The notes: generated by a model not told the origin, from the letters alone. 64,000 nucleotides of DNA from Chaetoderma sp. LZ-2023a (GCA_034401795.1 CM067369.1:91874579-91938578), one strand, 5' to 3'; counted from the stretch's first letter, positions 31,773 through 44,607 are shown. Made by a program: numbers and translations.

Positions 31773-32414
31773 TTATTCCCACATGGTTTGAAAAATAATT
31801 GAGGGGTATTGCTACCACCTGCATCCATTTGTCCATCCATCCGGCTACATTGTATCTCCTCCAAATCGCCTTTGGGAGAGGGTTTATCTAAGTTGGAAGA
31901 ACTTACACCGGATCCCATTGGATAATAATATGTTTAAGTCAAATCTTCAACGATGTTTGGTGGAATTCAAGGAAATGTCCGTTACCCCTATGATTGGGGA
32001 CTGCAAGATGACATTTACATTATGCTCTGCCCTCCAGGTTGGGATGGGGCAGGGAGGAGGTGGGAGCAGAAAGTCAATTTGGTAGAGTTCCATTACCCAT
32101 GTTACTGCGGATTGCAAGACGATATTCACAATGTAGGATCCGCCATCAGGTTGAGTGTTTGTGTGTGCAGAATGTCAATGTTGGCAGAATTCAACCAAAT
32201 TTGGTATGTGACTTTACATTAGGCTTCAGCCCAGTGTGGCATTGCTGGCGTGGTGGTGTGATGATGCTGGGGTAGTCAGGGTTGTGGGAAGAATGTCAAA
32301 GTTGGCGAAAGCGTGATGATTTGAGATGGCATGCCATCGACTGGGCATTCTAGTTCACAGTTATCAGCCTGTAATTCAGCAGTGAAATAAACTAATTAAA
32401 TACTTACCTTTTAG

Positions 32415-32646
32415 GACTGTAGAAGTAGAGAACACTCATAATCGTGAACAAGTGACAATGTTGGAAGATATGCTTAAGGCTAAGGATGAAGTTATTATGC
32501 GGTTATCCGATGAGATTTCTCGCCTTGAAAACAAGCATGGAGACGAGTTTAGCAGTGTTTGCAATGCTGTCGTTATAAAAGCTGCAGAGGCAGAAGTGGC
32601 ATCTAACAACTTACGGTTACTTTCTAATGAAGTTGAGAATATGAAG
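32415..32646 (+). CDS. TBC1D2-like Rab GAP, coiled-coil exon
   Basis: The acceptor is ACTTACCTTTTAG and the donor ATGAAG|GTTGGT. One base completes Lys with the previous exon. The exon ends in phase 0. It encodes 77 residues of strong heptad pattern (VTMLEDMLKAKDEVIMRLSD, then NNLRLLSNEVENMK), the longest coiled-coil exon in the window. Confidence 0.85.
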
Positions 32647-32700
32647 GTTGGTCAAGTATGGATGTCTAGTCCATATAGTTAGCCTATTGCATAACATTCA

Positions 32701-32939
32701 TTAACCCTTTAATGGTCAAATTTTGTCAAGAAAATTTTAATATCTGCCTATTGACTGTCCATTTACAGGCCAAGAGAATACCATTTTTGAAAATTTATCA
32801 CTGGAATGACTGGCTCCATTATCGAACCAGTCATTCCAGTGGTAAATTTTCAAAGATTGTATTCTCTTGGCCTGTAACTGGCCATTCCACAACACCATAA
32901 CAGAGGCGGTTTTGACCGGTATGACCATTAAAGGGTTAA
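32701..32939. repeat. TTAA-flanked hairpin MITE, best copy
   Basis: It starts TTAACCCTTTAATGGTCAAA and ends TATGACCATTAAAGGGTTAA. Inside, ACAGGCCAAGAGAATACC is mirrored by GTATTCTCTTGGCCTGTAA around GGCTCCATTATCGAACC. Target TTAA and CCCTTT termini fit a piggyBac-type non-autonomous element. It sits 54 bp after a host exon. Confidence 0.8.
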
Positions 32940-33040
32940 ACCAGTTAAATAATATATATCACACTAGTGTAAAATAGCCAGAAGCTATTGCCGCACATTG
33001 TACTGTGTTCCTGTGTCTTCAGTTTTGTAACACAACAAAA

Positions 33041-33258
33041 ATACTAAGCCACTCAATTCACTGTTTGCTATAAGTCACCTGACTTAGATATCTCAGAAAA
33101 TTTTAACCTATTCATTCCCATGGCGTGTGTGTTCCCTAGTAAACAAGGTTAGCAGAGATACATCCCTCCATTAGGTATTCTGTATAGTATCTCTTTAACT
33201 CTAAAGCAGTCATTGCTCTAGGGAACCGGTTCCTCTATTCCTATAGAGTACATATAAA
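33041..33258 (+). repeat. Left inverted terminal repeat of element D
   Basis: ACTCAATTCACTGTTTGCTA, ACTCTAAAGCAGTCATTGCT and CCTATAGAGTACATATAAA are mirrored in order at 41681-41890 with scattered differences and small indels. Confidence 0.85.
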
Positions 33259-33539
33259 TGAGGAAACACCTAACTTTTATCTCAACAAATCCTATTCGTT
33301 CCATAATCTTGTGGAGCTACATCCACATTTGATTTTTCATGAATGTCGCAGAACTTGCAGTCTTTGTTGAACAAGTCATGTACTTTATGTAAAATGGTTA
33401 TAATTTACGTGGATACATTATGAAACAGAATGGAAAGTCTTCATTACTACAAAGAAAATGGCGTCAGCAATCAGCTCCGCGGTACAATTAATCATGGTGA
33501 AGTCAAAATCTTGGATCCTATTTTAGCCACTGAGGCTCG

Positions 33540-33795
33540 TTCTTACATAAGGTATACTATATACTGGTTTGGAACATCTCCTACATAAGGTATCCTACAT
33601 GACATATGTAACATACCGGTTGGGAAGTTCTTGAATCAATTAAGAGTTTTGACTTGGTACGTATTTCCGAGCGTCATTCTTTTCTACATAAGGTATACTA
33701 CATACCGGTTTGGATCGAATCCTACATAAGGTATCCTACATAACTATGTAACATACCGGTTGGGAAGTTATTGGATCTATTAAGAACGTGACAGT
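33540..33795 (+). repeat. ~137-bp direct repeat in element D leader
   Basis: Two copies of a block with ACATAAGGTATACTA, CCTACATAAGGTATCCTACA, TATGTAACATACCGGTTGGG and AAGTT. CATAAGGTAC-like words recur at 37857 and 38437, so the block may extend the element's own repeat structure. The following 33800-35500 shows no recognisable coding. Confidence 0.75.
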
Positions 33796-35502
33796 AGTGC
33801 AAACAGGCGTGGTGGACCAGATGAACACCACAAGGATACACCACGATCATTCCCTGAAGAAAAGCGAGTGGTCCTTCTAAGGACCGTTACTAACCAACTA
33901 ACATGAAACTCGCAAGTACGTCATGATGATCAGTCATGTCAGTCACATTACAATAAAGACAAGACCATCATATTAATTCACGATTCGGTCAATGCATTAA
34001 AATTTCCCATATCGGATACCCTGGTATTGGCGCCGTTTTGCAGGCTAATTTAACATTGTTAGCAATGGGCCGTGCAACCTTTGTACCTTTTATTTAATAT
34101 CTTGCAAAAATCACTCAAGATTTTATGTTTTCTAATACCGGGCAGGGTTATTCGATACAAGTTTTTTTGTGGCCTTAGTTTCATGGGAAATGTAAACATT
34201 GCGTTGCTATGGCCTATCCTCTTTAGTGTGTAGTAAATTGCCAAATGTTGGATGATCTCGGAATGCCCGGATGTTCAAAATTACAATACTGATTTGGATC
34301 CTCGTAATCACATAACCCTCTTTTGTGAAATAAGTTATTACGCCTGTGTCAGGTTATCAGGTTCACTTGATTTCTAAATCTAGCGAGAAACTTGCGTTCA
34401 CATGATTTTTAAATCTAGCGAGAAAATTTATCATATATATGACTTTGTAATGTAGGTGACCAACATATAATGAAACGAAATGCGATGTTTGAGGAAAATT
34501 GCTTGAACGCCTGAGAATTAAACTGCGGTAGACCGCTTCTAATGTTAGCGAGTCAGCCAGCGGCAAAGTAAATTTCCATTTGGAGGCGCTGACGAGAAGC
34601 ATAGATCGCATTGCCGAATTTCCGATTCCAGGATAACTCTATATCCGAGTGCTCGCTCAAGATACCTCATTAAAATTTGCTTTAACCTGATCTGATCAGA
34701 TAATATCATGTGATTATATTTATATATCACATGATTATCACGTGATTTTGATTTATATATTTTCAAGACGACATTTATGTCAAGTTGGGATTAATTTTGC
34801 TGGAATAAACAATCTTTATTAAAGGATACGCAATATTTAGGCTGTTGAATTAAATAATTTCACTTCTGGAATGATGTTTTGAGGTACACATTAAGCCGCG
34901 AGGTGACAAGATTTGTGCAGGGGCAATTCAAAATCAAGAGGAAAACAACTTGGCAAGTTTTATCCTTGTATATAGTGCGCACTAATTTGTTAAAACGTGT
35001 AAATTGAGCATAAATGTGCGACCTATTTATGGGTTTATAAGTAAATACGCCACTCCCATCTTTGCTGGTACTCATTCAGATTCAACTTATTTCAGTTGCA
35101 ACTTATGACTATGAACTTCGAGAGTTTAATATTTTGATAGTAAACACTACAAACTTTGATGGCCAAGTTTTACTATATCAGAGATGTTTGTCGATCTCGG
35201 TGTTTTAGTAGCAAGCATAGCCTTTGGATCAGGAAAGTTCTTGACTATCAGACCCTTTTATTAGTCCTAAGATGGGGGTTTTCCTAATTAATGTATAATC
35301 TAATCTCCTCACCATTTTTGGAAATTCTTTCTGGGGGGTACTTAACTCGGGCGAAATTGGATATAAAGAGCACGTGCCCAGGCTATGAAGGATCATTCTA
35401 TCTAGTAATTGTTATAGTCAACTATAACATTCTGCTTGCAAATGGACTATTACTCGTGGAAATCATCTGAAAGTCTACCAGAAGAGGGGGAGAACTACCC
35501 TA

Positions 35503-37008
35503 TACTGAACCAAAAAAGTTTAGCAATCTTGTGTTTTTGCCTGTCATATAAAAAATATGCAAGCTAGCGTGATCAATATTGCATTGTTTTTGGCGGAAAA
35601 TGGTCACTCATTGTTTGTCATGAAATCAACTTCTTTACGCGCTTGTCCTGCCTGTATTTGCACTACACGTACTAGTGCACTTTGTGTTTCCTGGTCGAAA
35701 TTCCCATGCAGCACATGTGAAATGACATCACATTTCCAATCAGGTAACCAGCTTGAACTGAAAACAATCGCAAAACTTTCGCATGTCAACATGGGTCGCC
35801 ATCCAGGTTTAACTGAAAATCAGCGTCATGAAGCAATGGGAAGACTTAGCGCTGGCCAACGCGTTCGCGATGTTGCGCGGCAATTCAATGTGTATGCCAG
35901 TACCATTTCTCCTCTCCGCCAATGTGTACAGCAGACTGGACAAGTTCGGGATCGACCACGTTCTGGTAGACCACGAGCAACAACCCAAAGGGAAGATCAG
36001 TATTTAGTGACGTCATCTCGATGTCACAGGTTCGAAAGCGTGCCACGTTTAACCATGAATTTGCATAATGCCACTGGCACTAGAGTTCACGCACAAACTG
36101 TTCGAAACCGTCTCCATGTCGTTGGATTATGCGCATGTCGTCCGGTCGTTGCAGTTCCACTAACGGCACATCACGTTCAGTAACATTTAAGATGGGCCTG
36201 AACTCACCAGCACTGGCCCCTTGCACAATGGAATAACACATTATTTACGGATGAATCCAGATTCTGTGTGCAGTTTGCAGATGGTAGGCGCCGCATATGG
36301 AGGAGAGTAGGAGAACGGTATCAGGCTGACAACATCATCCAGCATGACATGGCAGCATCATGGTGTGGGCAGGGATTCATGGTACAGGAAAAACAGATCT
36401 TGTTATCGTTCATGGAAACCTGAGTACTCTGCGTTATTGTAACGAAGTTATCACACCGGTTATCATTCCATTTATGCAGCAGCATCCAGGCTTCTTGTTT
36501 CAACAGGACAATGCGCCACCACATACGGCTAGGCTTACCACTGAACTTCTTCAGAGGAACAATGTTCAGGTGTTAAACTGGCCAGAAAGGTCACCTGACT
36601 TATCGCCTATTGAACATGCGTGGGACATTCTTGGTCGTAGGGTACGAGAAAACCATCCCAATATTCATGATGTCCGTGACCTTGAACGTGCTCTGATTCA
36701 GGAATGGAACGCTATTCCTGAGATCAATCGTCTCATCAGAAGCATGAGAAAACGTTGTACTGCTGTTATGAATGCCGGAGGTGGTCACACACATTATTGA
36801 AATGTTGCCACCATTTTTGCGCTTCGACCCCTGCGCTAAATAAAGTGACGTTAAAGGAGCAACGTTGATATTGGGATAAAAATGAATTGATATTCTCATT
36901 AAGAAATGCTCTGTCAATGAAATAATGTGACTAAATAAAATAAATATTTTATGAGATTGTATTTCTTTCGTTCTTTGTACAGAATTGCTAAACTTTTTTG
37001 GTTCAGTG
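35503..37008 (+). mobile_element. Tc1-like DNA transposon nested in element D
   Basis: Terminal inverted repeats of the form CACTGAACCAAAAAAGTTTA (left first base mutated) lie next to TA at both edges (35501-35502, 37009-37010), the Tc1/mariner target duplication. The transposase inside is broken. It lies inside D, so it inserted after D did. Confidence 0.9.
35791..36800 (+). pseudogene. Tc1-like transposase, DD34E, inactivated
   Basis: The N-terminal paired-type DNA-binding region begins MGRHPGLTENQRHEAMGRLS and includes the RPRSGRPRATT hook motif. The catalytic residues are FTDESRF, FQQDNAPPHTA and SPIEHAWD, with 34 residues between the second Asp and the Glu. Two in-frame stops (about 36181 and 36199) and a frameshift near 36350 break the frame. 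It cannot make a full transposase. Confidence 0.9.
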
Positions 37009-37010
37009 TA

Positions 37011-39040
37011 GTTAGAAAAAATTTCTCTCTAAGGGGTGTGCAAACTGTGGAATGGTTTGTCTGAACATGTTGTTTCCACACCAACTCTTAAAACATTTGA
37101 AAGTGGTTTAAATAGGCTTTGGCATAGTCAAGAGGCAATGCACGACTACACCGTACTAGATTATAACTCTCAGTAGTTATGGTATAGCAATTGATTATAA
37201 TTAAACTTCTGGTTTAGGTATGCCAAATCAATTCACTTCTGTTGCTTTGCTGGTATTGTTTATGTTTCTAAATCATGTTTGACAATTTAAATGCCCTATC
37301 TCAGGGGCTCTTATTTAAAATTTTTTAAATTCTTTATTAGAACCCTTAACGCAATGGCTGAACCATCCAATTGTCCTCATCCTTCGGAACCTTGTGTGCA
37401 CCCATCTCTGCCTAGTGTCCTAATTTTTCTTTGGTCTAGTTCACCCGTATACATCTTCGCATTTATCTTCTAGGAATAATTTTATTTTTTCTTAGCATCC
37501 TAGCAGTTCTTTCGTCATTTTTGACTTCACTAGATTTCGTTTTGCTCCTGAATTTTCTCATGTATTAGTCTCTTCCTATCAGCCTGCATCTTTCGACCTG
37601 TTCTCTCAAAAAATTGGAATCAATCAATAATCTTTCGATTCTCCTAATATCAATCTGCAAATCAGTGCACCAGTCTTTATTATTATTTTAATTGTGAATA
37701 GTGGTTTGCTATCTTTTAGTATCATATCTTGCCTGATTTATTTTTCACATAGTTTTTTACATCAGTCTTTCCTTTCTGTCAGTCAGCAGGATCCCTCGCC
37801 ATGATGAGGCATATTTATGTGCGAATGTAAGCTTGTCACAATAGTAACGGTAGTTTACATAAGGTACCACCTCTAATCTTTTTTGTCTTATCAAGACTTA
37901 CACCGCTCCTTTCTCGAGTTCAGTAGAAATTTTGATCTTTTTCTTTGACTAGTGATATGTCTATTTCTGTAATTTTCTTATGGAGCTGTTTTAAGCTTCT
38001 AAATTCTAACTTTTCCAAGCATTATTAAATAAGTTCCTCAAGGGGTGTTGGGGGGGGGGCCCTAATCAAGATGATTGGGTCATTACCTTCTCAATGAGAA
38101 CCATATTCCATAATCCATGAGAAGTTCTCATGGATTATGGAATATGTTTTTTTCCTTTCACCCTTCTGTGTGGTTTCAGTCTTTTTCCTTATCCTTCATT
38201 GATCTGGTAACAGGGTTGGTGGACTTCTTTCCTGTTTAATCATCTCATAAAGATATTAACAATTGGGCTCATATCATACTAGCTTTGTTTAAAATTAGAT
38301 TTTCTAAAATAAGATTCTGTAGGTTTATTCTGGTCCTAGCTGTCATGCTTAAGCGCTTCTAGGTAATCTTTACTCTTTCAGGTGTGTGGATGGATATAAC
38401 TAGTCTCATGCATGTCAAAGGTAGCAGATTTCCTACATATAAGGTACAATTAACTTAGTCATTGAATCCTCCCCCTTTTTTCTATCAAACCATGTTAGTC
38501 TCCTGTGACATTAGGTCCTGCTTCTGTTCTTGATCAATACATTTCTGCTCTTTTCAAGTAGGATACAGTGGAGGAATATCAGAATCCAAGGATTCTAAGT
38601 ATTATGAGGTGCTGGCAGATCGTCTTTGTATAGGGTCTCAGCTCTTATCTTCAACTCACATATTTATCCTTTTCTGACAACTTGCAGGAAAATTTTATGC
38701 TTCATGTTCTTATGATTTAATACTAATTCTGTTGCATATTTTGGAATTATTTTGACTGGAACCCATGGCTGCTTTATTGCTGTTTGAGACAGCGATAACT
38801 TACAGTCAAATCGTTTTATAATATCCAACTCTTTTCCTGATACGTTGTCTCAGAAATGGAGTTCATCGATGAAAGGAATAATATGGACATGGAGTCATTT
38901 TGGCCAGCCATCACTTGTCTCATCAAGGATAAGGGAAAGTGTTTTCTGATATTTCCATACATACAGAATTGATCCTAACTGGATCTGGGTTTTTTTTATT
39001 CACATCATGGCCAGTCTGGGATTCCTCTGGCTTGGAAGGT
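37011..39040 (+). other. Element D, region without readable coding
   Basis: T- and C-rich on the + strand, with short open frames only. By position it should be the remains of Gag and early Pol. A 20-bp palindrome of the type ATTCCATAATCCATGAGAA occurs at about 38108-38145. Confidence 0.5.
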
Positions 39041-41150
39041 ACCTTAATTGTGTTAAAATTTGGGCCGAATGGAGTCAGTTTTGTGTATGAAGGTCAAGTC
39101 TGGTAATTCAGAATTTTGTCTAGCCGACCACATACACTGCATTTTCATTCGCTGGGTGTCATCAGTACCAATTCTCCAGTTTATCCATCTGCAGGTCCTT
39201 TTTGATGTCTTGTTCTTAAGTGGCGTCATCAAATCACCCAAGTTTTTCACTCCGGTCTTAGACAGGATAAAAGATTGAGAAAAAGTTGAGTATATTTCCA
39301 TACCAATCCTTCATCATCATATATAAATTTGATCTGTTGCTGGGATTTTTTTCCCATAATATCATGTTGGACTCGATATCAAGCATGATGTATTTTCTTC
39401 TCCAGAATACATTGGTATGTTTAAGCTTCTTCAGAGTTTCTTCAGCCTCGTGGCCAGTTCGAAGATTCCTCAGCCATGTCTTTTACGAGTCTCGTTTAAA
39501 TTCATCATATGTTTGAACCCATAGTCTTCGGACAGATCCTTCCTTTGATCCTTTCTACTAAGAGTTTGGGGGAGGGGATCGCTATAGAATTTCCTTTCAT
39601 TCTTGTGTCTATGGAATCAGATAAAGTAGTCTTATTCCCTCTTCAATACTCTGGAATATCGGAGAATAAAGAGATATTGTGATCATGTCGATAGTCACTT
39701 ACAGGACTGGCGGTATGATCAGCGAAGAAAAGAAGAAGAAGAAGTCTCTTTCACAAGCCACCTATCTGCTTATGCAGTCATTTCTATAGTAGTAACTTTC
39801 ATCAACAAGCAGGGCGGCTGAGATTATATTTTGTCTGGAGTCTTGGTCCTCCTGTCAGGAAATCTATCAGCATCTCATTCCAGGTAGAATGATTTTCCAT
39901 GTAGCTCATTTGTTACATCCCATTAAGAGTCTTCTCAGTATGGCGTCCAGATCTGATGTTCATATTCTTCCTCCAGGCTAGGCTCTGGTGGTAGATGCTC
40001 TGGCCCAGTCATAGACATCACATTTTCTTTGAATATCTTCAATTTAGCTTTCTAGTGCCAATTGTCTTTAAGAACCTTTGTCAGCAGTTTCTAGTGCAAT
40101 TGTCTTTTAAGAACTTTTGTCAGTGGAATGTATTATCCCTTTACTCTCTCCTGCTTGGCCCAATAAGAGTTGTTCAGTGGATCTCGTAGTCCACTTTGTA
40201 GAAATCCAGAGACTTCCCAATTTTGTGGATTTTCTGTCTCATTTAACAGCAGCTTTCATTTCATCATTCCACAAATCCTCAATATGTATGTTTGGTATTT
40301 TCCAAGAGACCTGTTTTTCAGAAATTGATTTATTTTTTGTCTGAACTTTAGTATTCTTAATCAATTCAAATCTATCTGTTACAGGAGAATTTACCACAGT
40401 GTATTTAAGGTTTTCAAATCGTTGTAAGAACAACACATTATCACGCCCGATTCTGCATCCCATCATCAGGTCATAGATTCATGGGATATTTTTTGATGAC
40501 TTAAATCTCTATGCTGGGGTGGTGTTATCGTTTTCACTGGCATCTATCCTTCTTTATTTTCTAGAAGCCGGTTCGAGAGTTATTAAGTATTTACGTCATT
40601 TATCCATGTTACAGGTATTTTTAGGGTATAGCCCAAAGACAAATGCCTATAATAAATTTATCTATTAACTCATGTCTTGGGTCCATCTGTTTAATTGTAT
40701 AACTCTGAAATCATTCTATTTCTACTAGCTGCCGCGTTTGTTAGATGGCGTTCTGATGTTCATATTCTTTTTGTGAATGACCTTCTACGCGGTAGGAGAT
40801 CTGACTACATTCTTTGCCCTTGAAGAGATCTTATATATATAAAACCTAATTAATTGTTTTCAATCCTTTCTGAAAACTATACCCAATTTAAAAGATCTTT
40901 TTGAAACACCGTTCAGATTACTTATGCAAATATGTTTAGTAAGCGCGGATCTCATCAACTGGATTACAGACACCATTAATTGACACTAGAATGTATCTCC
41001 AGGAGACACTCAGTAAGTGTTAAGGCACACGATGTTCGTGGTATGGCCTTCTCCTTCGCATTCTATGCAGATCTATCAGTGGACGACATTATGTAGGTTG
41101 CAGTATAAATGTCAGATTCTACATTATTTTTATCTGAAAGATCAGATTCA
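39040..41150 (+). pseudogene. Element D Pol and tyrosine recombinase remnants
   Basis: RT is traced by FSFAGCHQYQFSSLSI followed by FFTPVLDRIK (39150-39275). RNase H is traced by SIVVTFINKQGG (about 39785-39820) and PPG*ALVVDALAQS (about 39970-40010). YR is traced by LAAAFVRWRSDVHIL (about 40725) and KAHDVRGMAFSFAFYADLSV (about 41025-41085) followed by a stop. The order RT, RNase H, YR equals that of A, B and C. Confidence 0.75.
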
Positions 41151-41440
41151 ATTCACAATCTGACATTTCTAGTTTCGCCATTCAAACTTAGGCTTAATTG
41201 TCTAGATTCTTTAGTCAGCCGTCTTCTTCACCATCTCGCGTCTGTGTTTAAATTCTCTTTGCTGAGATTTTCTAATTATCATTATTTTAGTGTATTTTGT
41301 TTAGAACATTTGTTTGTTTCTGCTCTTTTAACACTTCAGCGATTTATTTGGTTTTAGTGTTTTTGGTGATTAACCGTTCATTCCTGATTTGTAATTTACC
41401 AACCCACCTAGTATTTGGGCTCTGACCAATTCTATGTTTT

Positions 41441-41555
41441 AGCAAACAGTGAATTGAGTGGCTTTGTATTTTTGTTGTGTTACAAAACGATGCAGATGTA
41501 TATACTGGTCAGGCGTTTGGTTAGCTTACTAAAATACTTTCCACTAATTCACTGT
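41441..41555. repeat. Internal complementary region of element D
   Basis: The left half (CAGTGAATTGAGTGGCTTTG to GTTACAAAAC) mirrors the 5' end at 33021-33068. The right half (GCAGATGTATATACTGGTCA to CCACTAATTCACTG) mirrors the 3' end at 41870-41935. Confidence 0.85.
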
Positions 41556-41680
41556 GGCCCACCTTGACCACCCAGCGTAATTAAATTGCAAATCATTATT
41601 AAATTTTGTGGAATTAATTGTTGACGGCTTGGACTCGGTCGCATGCATAGTAGCATAAGTGCACATGCTCACAGATTCGT

Positions 41681-41943
41681 TTATATGTACTCTATAGGAA
41701 TAGAGGAACTGGTTCCCTAGAGCAATGACTGCTTTAGAGTTAAAGAGATACTATCAAGACTACCCAATGGAGGGATGTATCTCTGCTAACCTTGTTTACT
41801 AGGGAACCCACACACCATGGGAATGAATGGGTTAAAACTTTCTGAGATATCTAAGTCAGGTGACTTATAGCAAACAGTGAATTGAGTGGTAAGTATTTTA
41901 GTAAGCTAACAAAACGCCAGACCAGTATATACATCTGGGTCGT
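41681..41943 (-). repeat. Right inverted terminal repeat and 3' end of element D
   Basis: The inverse of 33041-33258, followed by the 3'-specific end. It contains GAGTGGTAAGTATTTTAG. The exact last base is uncertain by a few positions. Confidence 0.85.
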
Positions 41944-44200
41944 TGTCCAGCAGCTGGGATGTAACAATGTTGCTTATACTGTTAGGAAGCAGTATGATGA
42001 TAATGATGTCACAGGGTCAATGAGACATTGATACAAAACTGTTTTTTTGACATCAAGTTTTTGCGTGACTAGCAACACTTCTCAGCTTATTTTTCAGGAT
42101 TAGTTAATCCTATTGGAAGTAAACTTGCCTACATGGTTACCTATGATGTTAGGAAGCAGCATGCTGACATTGAGGTCACAATGTCAAAGGGTCAGGTTAC
42201 AGTGATCTCTACAAAATTTGGTTATTTTAATGTTAAGTCTTAAGTTTAGCAAACTTATTACTGTATTTCGCTTAATTGAAGCCTAGGCTTCTATTAGGAC
42301 AAGAGGTGTTCAATTTCCAACCCAACATCTCTGAGAAAGGGGGTGGGCTATTATTAGAGAGTTTTCCCAAAACGGTTCTAAAACTGATACCATGGAAATT
42401 CAATGCATTTTCTCCAGTAAAAATTCCCACCGTCTGCGCCTATATTTAATGTATACCTCAAAGCATCACCGGGGAAGTGGAATTATTTGATATGAGCGCC
42501 TAAATATTGCGTATCCTTTAATAAAGGTCGTTTAATGCATCAAGATTAATCCACAATTTGATATAAAATGGCGTCGCGAAAAAATACAAATCACATGATT
42601 CGCCTCCAATTGAAGAGTTTATTTTAGAGCGAGTACTCGGATGTAAATATTCTGGAATCGGGGACTCGGAACTCGGAAATTTGTATATATTATCATTGCT
42701 CGATAGGAACCGAGTATCATACTGATCTGAATAACGGGTACCCGTTTGAAAAAAATCCCGTTAGCATATAATATCTCGTGAGAACACCCCACCTCCAATC
42801 GCAAAAGAGCCGCTGGCTCACCAACATAAGAAGCCGGCTATATTTTGGAGCATTTAATGTTGATTGGCGTTACAAAATTGATGCGCAATACTGCTTGTTT
42901 GGTACATAAATTTGGTCTTAAAATATATTTAGAAGGAAGGTATTTAATCCTGACAAGACTGTTTTACGCGCATTTTGACTACAAAAAGTGTGAAATAAAC
43001 TGTATTATATCTTGAACATATGTGGCCTACTATTAGTATTAATCTAATAGGTGGTCGAGATTTACAAATCCGAGGCCTGTATTGACTTCTAGAGGGGCCG
43101 GAAATGTATCAGGGCAGAGATCGGCGTGAAGTAGACACACCCTGTGACACGATTGTTATAATTATACACACGCTATTCTTACAAATTTGCTCTTAAAAAA
43201 GGTTTTCCCATACAATCTGCTGAGTTAGGGGGTGGGCTTCAGTATACAGAGTTTTGCTGTTTTGAAACTGCTAAGAAATCATTGGAGCTCATATGTCAAA
43301 GTTAGGGGGTGGGCTTCTATTAGAGCATAGGCTTCAATTAAGCGAAATACGGTAGCTTATATTTCAGGATTGCTTCAGTCTAATGGAATACACCTGGTTG
43401 GTACATTGTTGCGTAAGCCACAAGGATACAGGTTGATGACAGGAACGTCACCAAGTCAAAGGTCATGGTCATTCTGACCTCTAGAAAATTTTGTTTCTTT
43501 TCAACGTTAGTTTTTTGCGTTTAGCAAATCTTATCAGGGTATATTTCGAGATTACTTCGACCTAATGGAACACAACATAGGTATATGGTTGCTTATGCTT
43601 AGAAGATGCAGGATGGTGACAGGGAGATTGCCATGTCAATGGTCAAGGTCACTCTGATCTTGCTATTTAACCTTTGCTTCAACTTTAAGCTTTTCCATTT
43701 AGAATCATTTACAGTTATATTTCAGAATTATTTAATACTATCAGAACTAATTATGGGCATTTTGTGCCCCATACAATAAGGATGCTGTGTACTGATAGTG
43801 ACATCACTTGGTCCAAGGTCAAGGTCATTGTAGCCTTAATATTTGACCTCTGTTATGTCTGTATATCCAATGTGAGGTTTTCTGTTTGCCTAGATTTTAG
43901 GATTGCTTAATCCTACTGGAACCAAACTTGGACACATTGTTTCATATACCATGCCGAGGCAACATGATGAAAGTGAGGTCAATAAGTCATATGTCAAGGC
44001 CATTCTGGCATTCGTATTTGACCTCTGCTTTTTCACATTTAATTTCTTTCATTTATCAAATCATTTATATGTCAGGATTGGTTAATCCTACTGGAACTCG
44101 GCTTAAATACCTGGTTGCCTGTTAGGAAGCGGGATGATAGCGTTGAGGTCACAAGCATGACAAGGTCAAAGTTACTGTGACAAACAGGAGACCGGCGAGA
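41944..44200 (+). repeat. ~180-bp tandem array, interrupted by a TIR element
   Basis: Diverged units share TTTCAGGATTRSTTAATCCT, AGGAAGCAGSATGATGA and AGGTCACW..GTCAAAGGTCA. Units occur before 42259 and continue after 43354, so the intervening element was inserted into the array. Confidence 0.7.
42259..43354. mobile_element. 1.1-kb TIR element without coding
   Basis: The left end TACTGTATTTCGCTTAATTG followed by AAGCCTAGGCTTCTATTAG is mirrored at the right by CTATTAGAGCATAGGCTTC then AATTAAGCGAAATACGGTA. Inner GGGGGTGGGCT blocks repeat at 42349, 43230 and 43305. No transposase. A possible CTTAT flank on both sides (42254, 43356) may be the target duplication. Superfamily not assigned. Confidence 0.75.
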
Positions 44201-44453
44201 CATTTAATTCTGCAGAATTTATGTTTTACAAAATGTTTGTATCATGCCAAAGTTTTGGAATATTATTGTATAGTAATGCCATTTCCTGTCTAAAAATTTG
44301 AAACAAATCAGACCAGAAGTTTGCGAGATACCTACAGATCTGTTTTTAATGCTATCTAGATACAAATTCTTTTATCCGGATCATGGCCAAAGTCTGGATA
44401 TCCTCTTGACGACATGTTCGCTCGTTGTGTTAAAATTTATTTATTTTGTTAAA

Positions 44454-44540
44454 GTGATGTCAGGTGAAGTGATGTCAATTGAAGTTGTGTCAGTTGAACT
44501 GATGGCAGTTGAAGAAATATCTGTTGAACTGATGTCAGTT
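44454..44540 (+). repeat. 15-bp tandem repeat
   Basis: About six copies of AGTTGAAGTGATGTC-like units, 70 bp before a host exon. Confidence 0.85.
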
Positions 44541-44607
44541 ACATAATGAATATATGCTTGATTGACAGATCCGCTAGTTCAATTCTTCATTATGTATTCT
44601 TGTACAG

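Larger units (their letters stand above)
33021..41943 (+). mobile_element. DIRS-like retrotransposon D, decayed, with nested Tc1 element
   Basis: It is defined by inverted terminal repeats (33041-33258 and 41681-41898) and an internal complementary region (41441-41555) whose halves mirror both outer ends. Between them are eroded RT, RNase H and YR remnants on the + strand. Without the nested 1.5-kb Tc1-like element it is about 7.4 kb, close to B and C. No long frame survives. Confidence 0.8.
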
